Shown piece after piece: positions 28,877-31,618 of a stretch of DNA of 31,618 nucleotides; within the stretch, counting starts at the first letter, position 1; each line of letters starts with the position of its first letter. The notes below the pieces were generated by a model. The model was given only the letters and a program-made list of their open reading frames with translations. It made no database searches and had not been told where the DNA came from. Both the position numbers and the translations under genes were made by a program. The stretch covers positions 1 to 31,618 of the forward strand of contig CAJNDS010001152.1 in NCBI GenBank assembly GCA_905221605.1, given 5' to 3'. This DNA is from Symbiodinium natans. Lineage: Eukaryota; Sar; Dinophyceae; Suessiales; Symbiodiniaceae.

Positions 28877-30110
28877 CGAGTACTGTGCCTGCCACACCAA
28901 ACCCATTCAAATCTCATCCGAGTACTGTGCCTGCCACACCAAACCCATTCAAATCTCATCCGAGTATTGTGCCTGCCACACCAAACCCATTCAAATCTCA
29001 TCCGAGTACTGTGCCTGCCACCCAAACCCATTCAAATCTCATCCGAGTACTGTGCCTGCCACACCAAACCCATTCAAATCTCATCCGAGTACTGTGCCTG
29101 CCACACAAAACCCATTCAAATCTCATCCGAGTACTGTGCCTGCCACACCAAACCCATTTAAATCTCATCCGAGTACTGTATCTCATCCGAGTACTGTGCC
29201 TGCCACACCAAACCCATTCAAATCTCATCCGAGTACTGTGCCTGCCGCACCAAACCCATTCAAATCTCATCCGAGTACTGTGCCTAACCCATTCAAATCT
29301 CATCCGGGTACTGTGCCTGCCACACCAAACCCATTCAAATCTCATCCGAGTACTGTGCCTGCCACACCAAACCCATTCAAATCTCATCCGAGTACTGTGC
29401 CTCCCACTCCAAACCCATTCAAATCTCATCCGTGTACTGTGCCTGCCACACCAAACGCATTCAAATCTCATCCGAGTACTGTGCCTGCCACACCAAACCC
29501 ATTCAAATCTCATCCGAGTCCTGTGCCTGCCACACCAAACCCATTCAAATCTCATCCGAGTACTGCGCCTGCCAAACCAAACCCATTCAAATCTCATCCG
29601 AGCACTGTGCCTGCCTGCCACACCAAACCCATTCAAATCTCATCCGAGTACTGTGCCTGCCACACCAAAACATTCAAATCTCATCCGAGCACTGTGCCTG
29701 CCACACCAAACCAATTCGAATCTCATACCGAGCACTGTGCCTGCCACACCAAACCCATTCAAATCTCAACCGAGTACTGTGCCTACCACACCAAACCCAC
29801 TCAAGTCTCATCCGAGTACTGTGCCTGTGCCACACCAAACCACTCAAATCTCATCCGAGTACTGTGCCTGCCACGCCAAACCCATTCAAATCTCACCCGA
29901 GTACTGCCTGCCACACCAAACCCATTCAAAATCACATCCGAGTCCGGTGCCTGCCACACAAAACCCATTCAAATCTCATCCGAGTACTGTGCCTGCCACA
30001 CCAAACCCATTTAAATCTCATCCGAGTACTATGCCTGCCACACCAAACCCATTCAGATCTCATCCGAGTACTGTGCCTGCCACACCAAACCCATTCAAAT
30101 CTCATCCGAG

Positions 30111-30277
30111 TACTGTGCCGCCACACCAAACCCATTCAAATCTCATCCGAGAGCTGTGCCTGCCACACCAAAACACATTCAAATCTCATCCGAGTACTGT
30201 GCTTGCCACACAAAACCCATTCAAATCTCATCCGAGTACTGTGCCTGCCACACCCAACCCATTCAAATCTCATCCGA
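30111..30277. repeat. higher-order satellite block A, copy 2
   Basis: Second copy of the five-variant block, at an offset of 6326 bp from 23785-23951. By eye the two are identical over the block. Confidence 0.88.
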
Positions 30278-31618
30278 GCACTGTGCCTGACACACCAAAC
30301 CAATTCGAATCTCATCCGACCACCCCCAACCCATTCCAATCTCATCCGAGTACTGTGCCTGCCACACCAAACCCATTCAAATCTCATCCGAGTATTGTGC
30401 CTGCCACACCAAACCCATTCAAATCTCATCCGAGTACTGTTCCTGCCACACCAAACCCATTCAAATCTCATCCGAGTACTGTGCCTGCCACACCAAACCC
30501 ATTCGAATCTCAGCCGAGCACTGTGCCTGCCACAAACCCATTCAAATCTCAACCGAGTACCGTGCCTGCCACACCAAACCCATTCAAATCTCATCCGAGT
30601 ATTGTGCCTGCCACACCAAACCCATTCAAATCTCATCCGAGTACTGTTCCTGCCACACCAAACCCATTCAAATCTCATCCGAGTACTGTGCCTGCCACAC
30701 CAAACCCATTCGAATCTCAGCCGAGCACTGTGCCTGCCACACCAAACCCATTCAAATCTCACCGAGTACCGTGCCTGCCACACCAAACCCATTCAAATCT
30801 CATCCGAGTACTGTGCCTGCCACACCAAACCCATTCAAATCTCATCCGAGTACTGTGCCTGCCACACCAAACCCATTCAAATCTCATCCGAGTACTGTGC
30901 CTGCCACACCAAACCCATTCAAATCTCATCCAATTACTGTGCCTCCCACGCCAAGCCCATTCGAATCTCATCCGAGTACTGTGCCTGCCACACCAAACCC
31001 ATTCAAATCTCATCCGAGTACTGTGCCTGCCACACCAAACCCATTCAAATCTCATCCGAGTACTGTGCCTGCCACACCAAACCCATTCAAATCTCATCTG
31101 AATACTGTGCCTGCCACACCAAACCCACTCAAATCTCATCCGAGCACTGTGCCTGCCACACCAAACCCATTCAAATCTCATCCGAGTACTGTGCCTGCCA
31201 CACCAAACCCATTCAAATCTCATCCGAGTACTGTGCCTGCCGCACCAAACCCATTCAAATCTCATCCGAGTACTGTGCCTGCCACACCAAACCCATTCAA
31301 ATCTCATCCGAGTACTGTGCCTGCCACACCAAACCCATTCAAATCTCATCCGAGTACTGTGCCTGCCACACCAAACCCATCCAAATCTCATCCGAGTACT
31401 GTGCCTGCCACACCAAACCCATTCAAATCTCATCCGAGTACTGTGCCTGCCACACCAAACCCATTCAATTCTCATCCGAGTACTGTGCCTGCCACACCAA
31501 ACCCATTCAAATCTCATCCGAGTACTGTGCCTGCCACACCAAACCCATTCAAATCTCATCCGAGTACTGTGCCTGCCACACCAAACCCATTCAAATCTCA
31601 TCCGAGTACTGTGCCTGC

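Larger units (their letters stand above)
20128..31618. repeat. 42-bp tandem satellite array, right block
   Basis: This is the same 42-bp satellite in the same orientation, about 274 copies, running off the window end. It resumes at the AAATC target duplicate, in the phase left by the left block. The first ~1.4 kb (20128-21500) is nearly perfect consensus. Later parts hold more variants, including linked variants that recur kilobases apart and several indel-dense islands. No gene, RNA gene or unique sequence is seen in it. Confidence 0.97.

Noticed and set aside
1-31618. CRISPR array
   Set aside because: Repeats are contiguous with no unique spacers, and the context is a eukaryotic retroelement in a satellite.

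Overview
The window has two parts. It is a very long 42-bp tandem satellite (positions 1-10562 and 20128-31618, about 22 kb and roughly 525 copies), interrupted by one complete LTR retrotransposon of the Ty1/copia order (10563-20127, 9565 bp, coding on the minus strand). I see no host cellular gene, tRNA, rRNA or CRISPR array.

Organism: a eukaryote, most likely a dinoflagellate such as a Symbiodiniaceae alga. This rests on the flavour of the retroelement polyprotein: the integrase wording, a very acidic insertion in the integrase core, a 2-oxoglutarate/Fe(II)-dioxygenase-like block between integrase and reverse transcriptase, and a methyltransferase-like block after the protease. I recall all of these from Symbiodinium copia-like proteins. 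This is inference from memory; the sequence alone proves only a eukaryotic copia element inside a satellite.

Layout: satellite 1-10562; target-site duplicate AAATC at 10558-10562; 3' LTR 10563-10857; polypurine tract 10858-10866; pol frame 10989-15794 (integrase, dioxygenase-like domain, 42-nt in-frame minirepeat, coiled coil, reverse transcriptase, RNase H, tail with two hydrophobic segments); gag-pro frame 15734-19900 (coiled coil, capsid-like region, CCCH and CCHC zinc motifs, aspartic protease, methyltransferase-like domain); primer-binding site 19821-19832; 5' LTR 19833-20127; second AAATC at 20128-20132; satellite to the end. The two LTRs are identical over 295 bp by eye and both target duplicates are intact, so the insertion is recent. 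The satellite unit it split can be read directly across the junctions.

How it works together: the element carries a full copia toolkit in the order Gag-protease-integrase-RT-RNase H. Reverse transcription appears to be primed by the anticodon arm of initiator tRNA-Met (half-tRNA priming as in Drosophila copia and yeast Ty5), because the 12 nt beside the 5' LTR complement that arm. The gag frame runs from the LTR straight through this primer site. Gag-pro and pol overlap in a -1 relation. The element also carries two domains resembling DNA-base-modification enzymes, one methyltransferase-like but lacking the catalytic Cys, the other dioxygenase-like with its metal ligands present. The satellite has higher-order duplications and several short islands dense in single-base indels.
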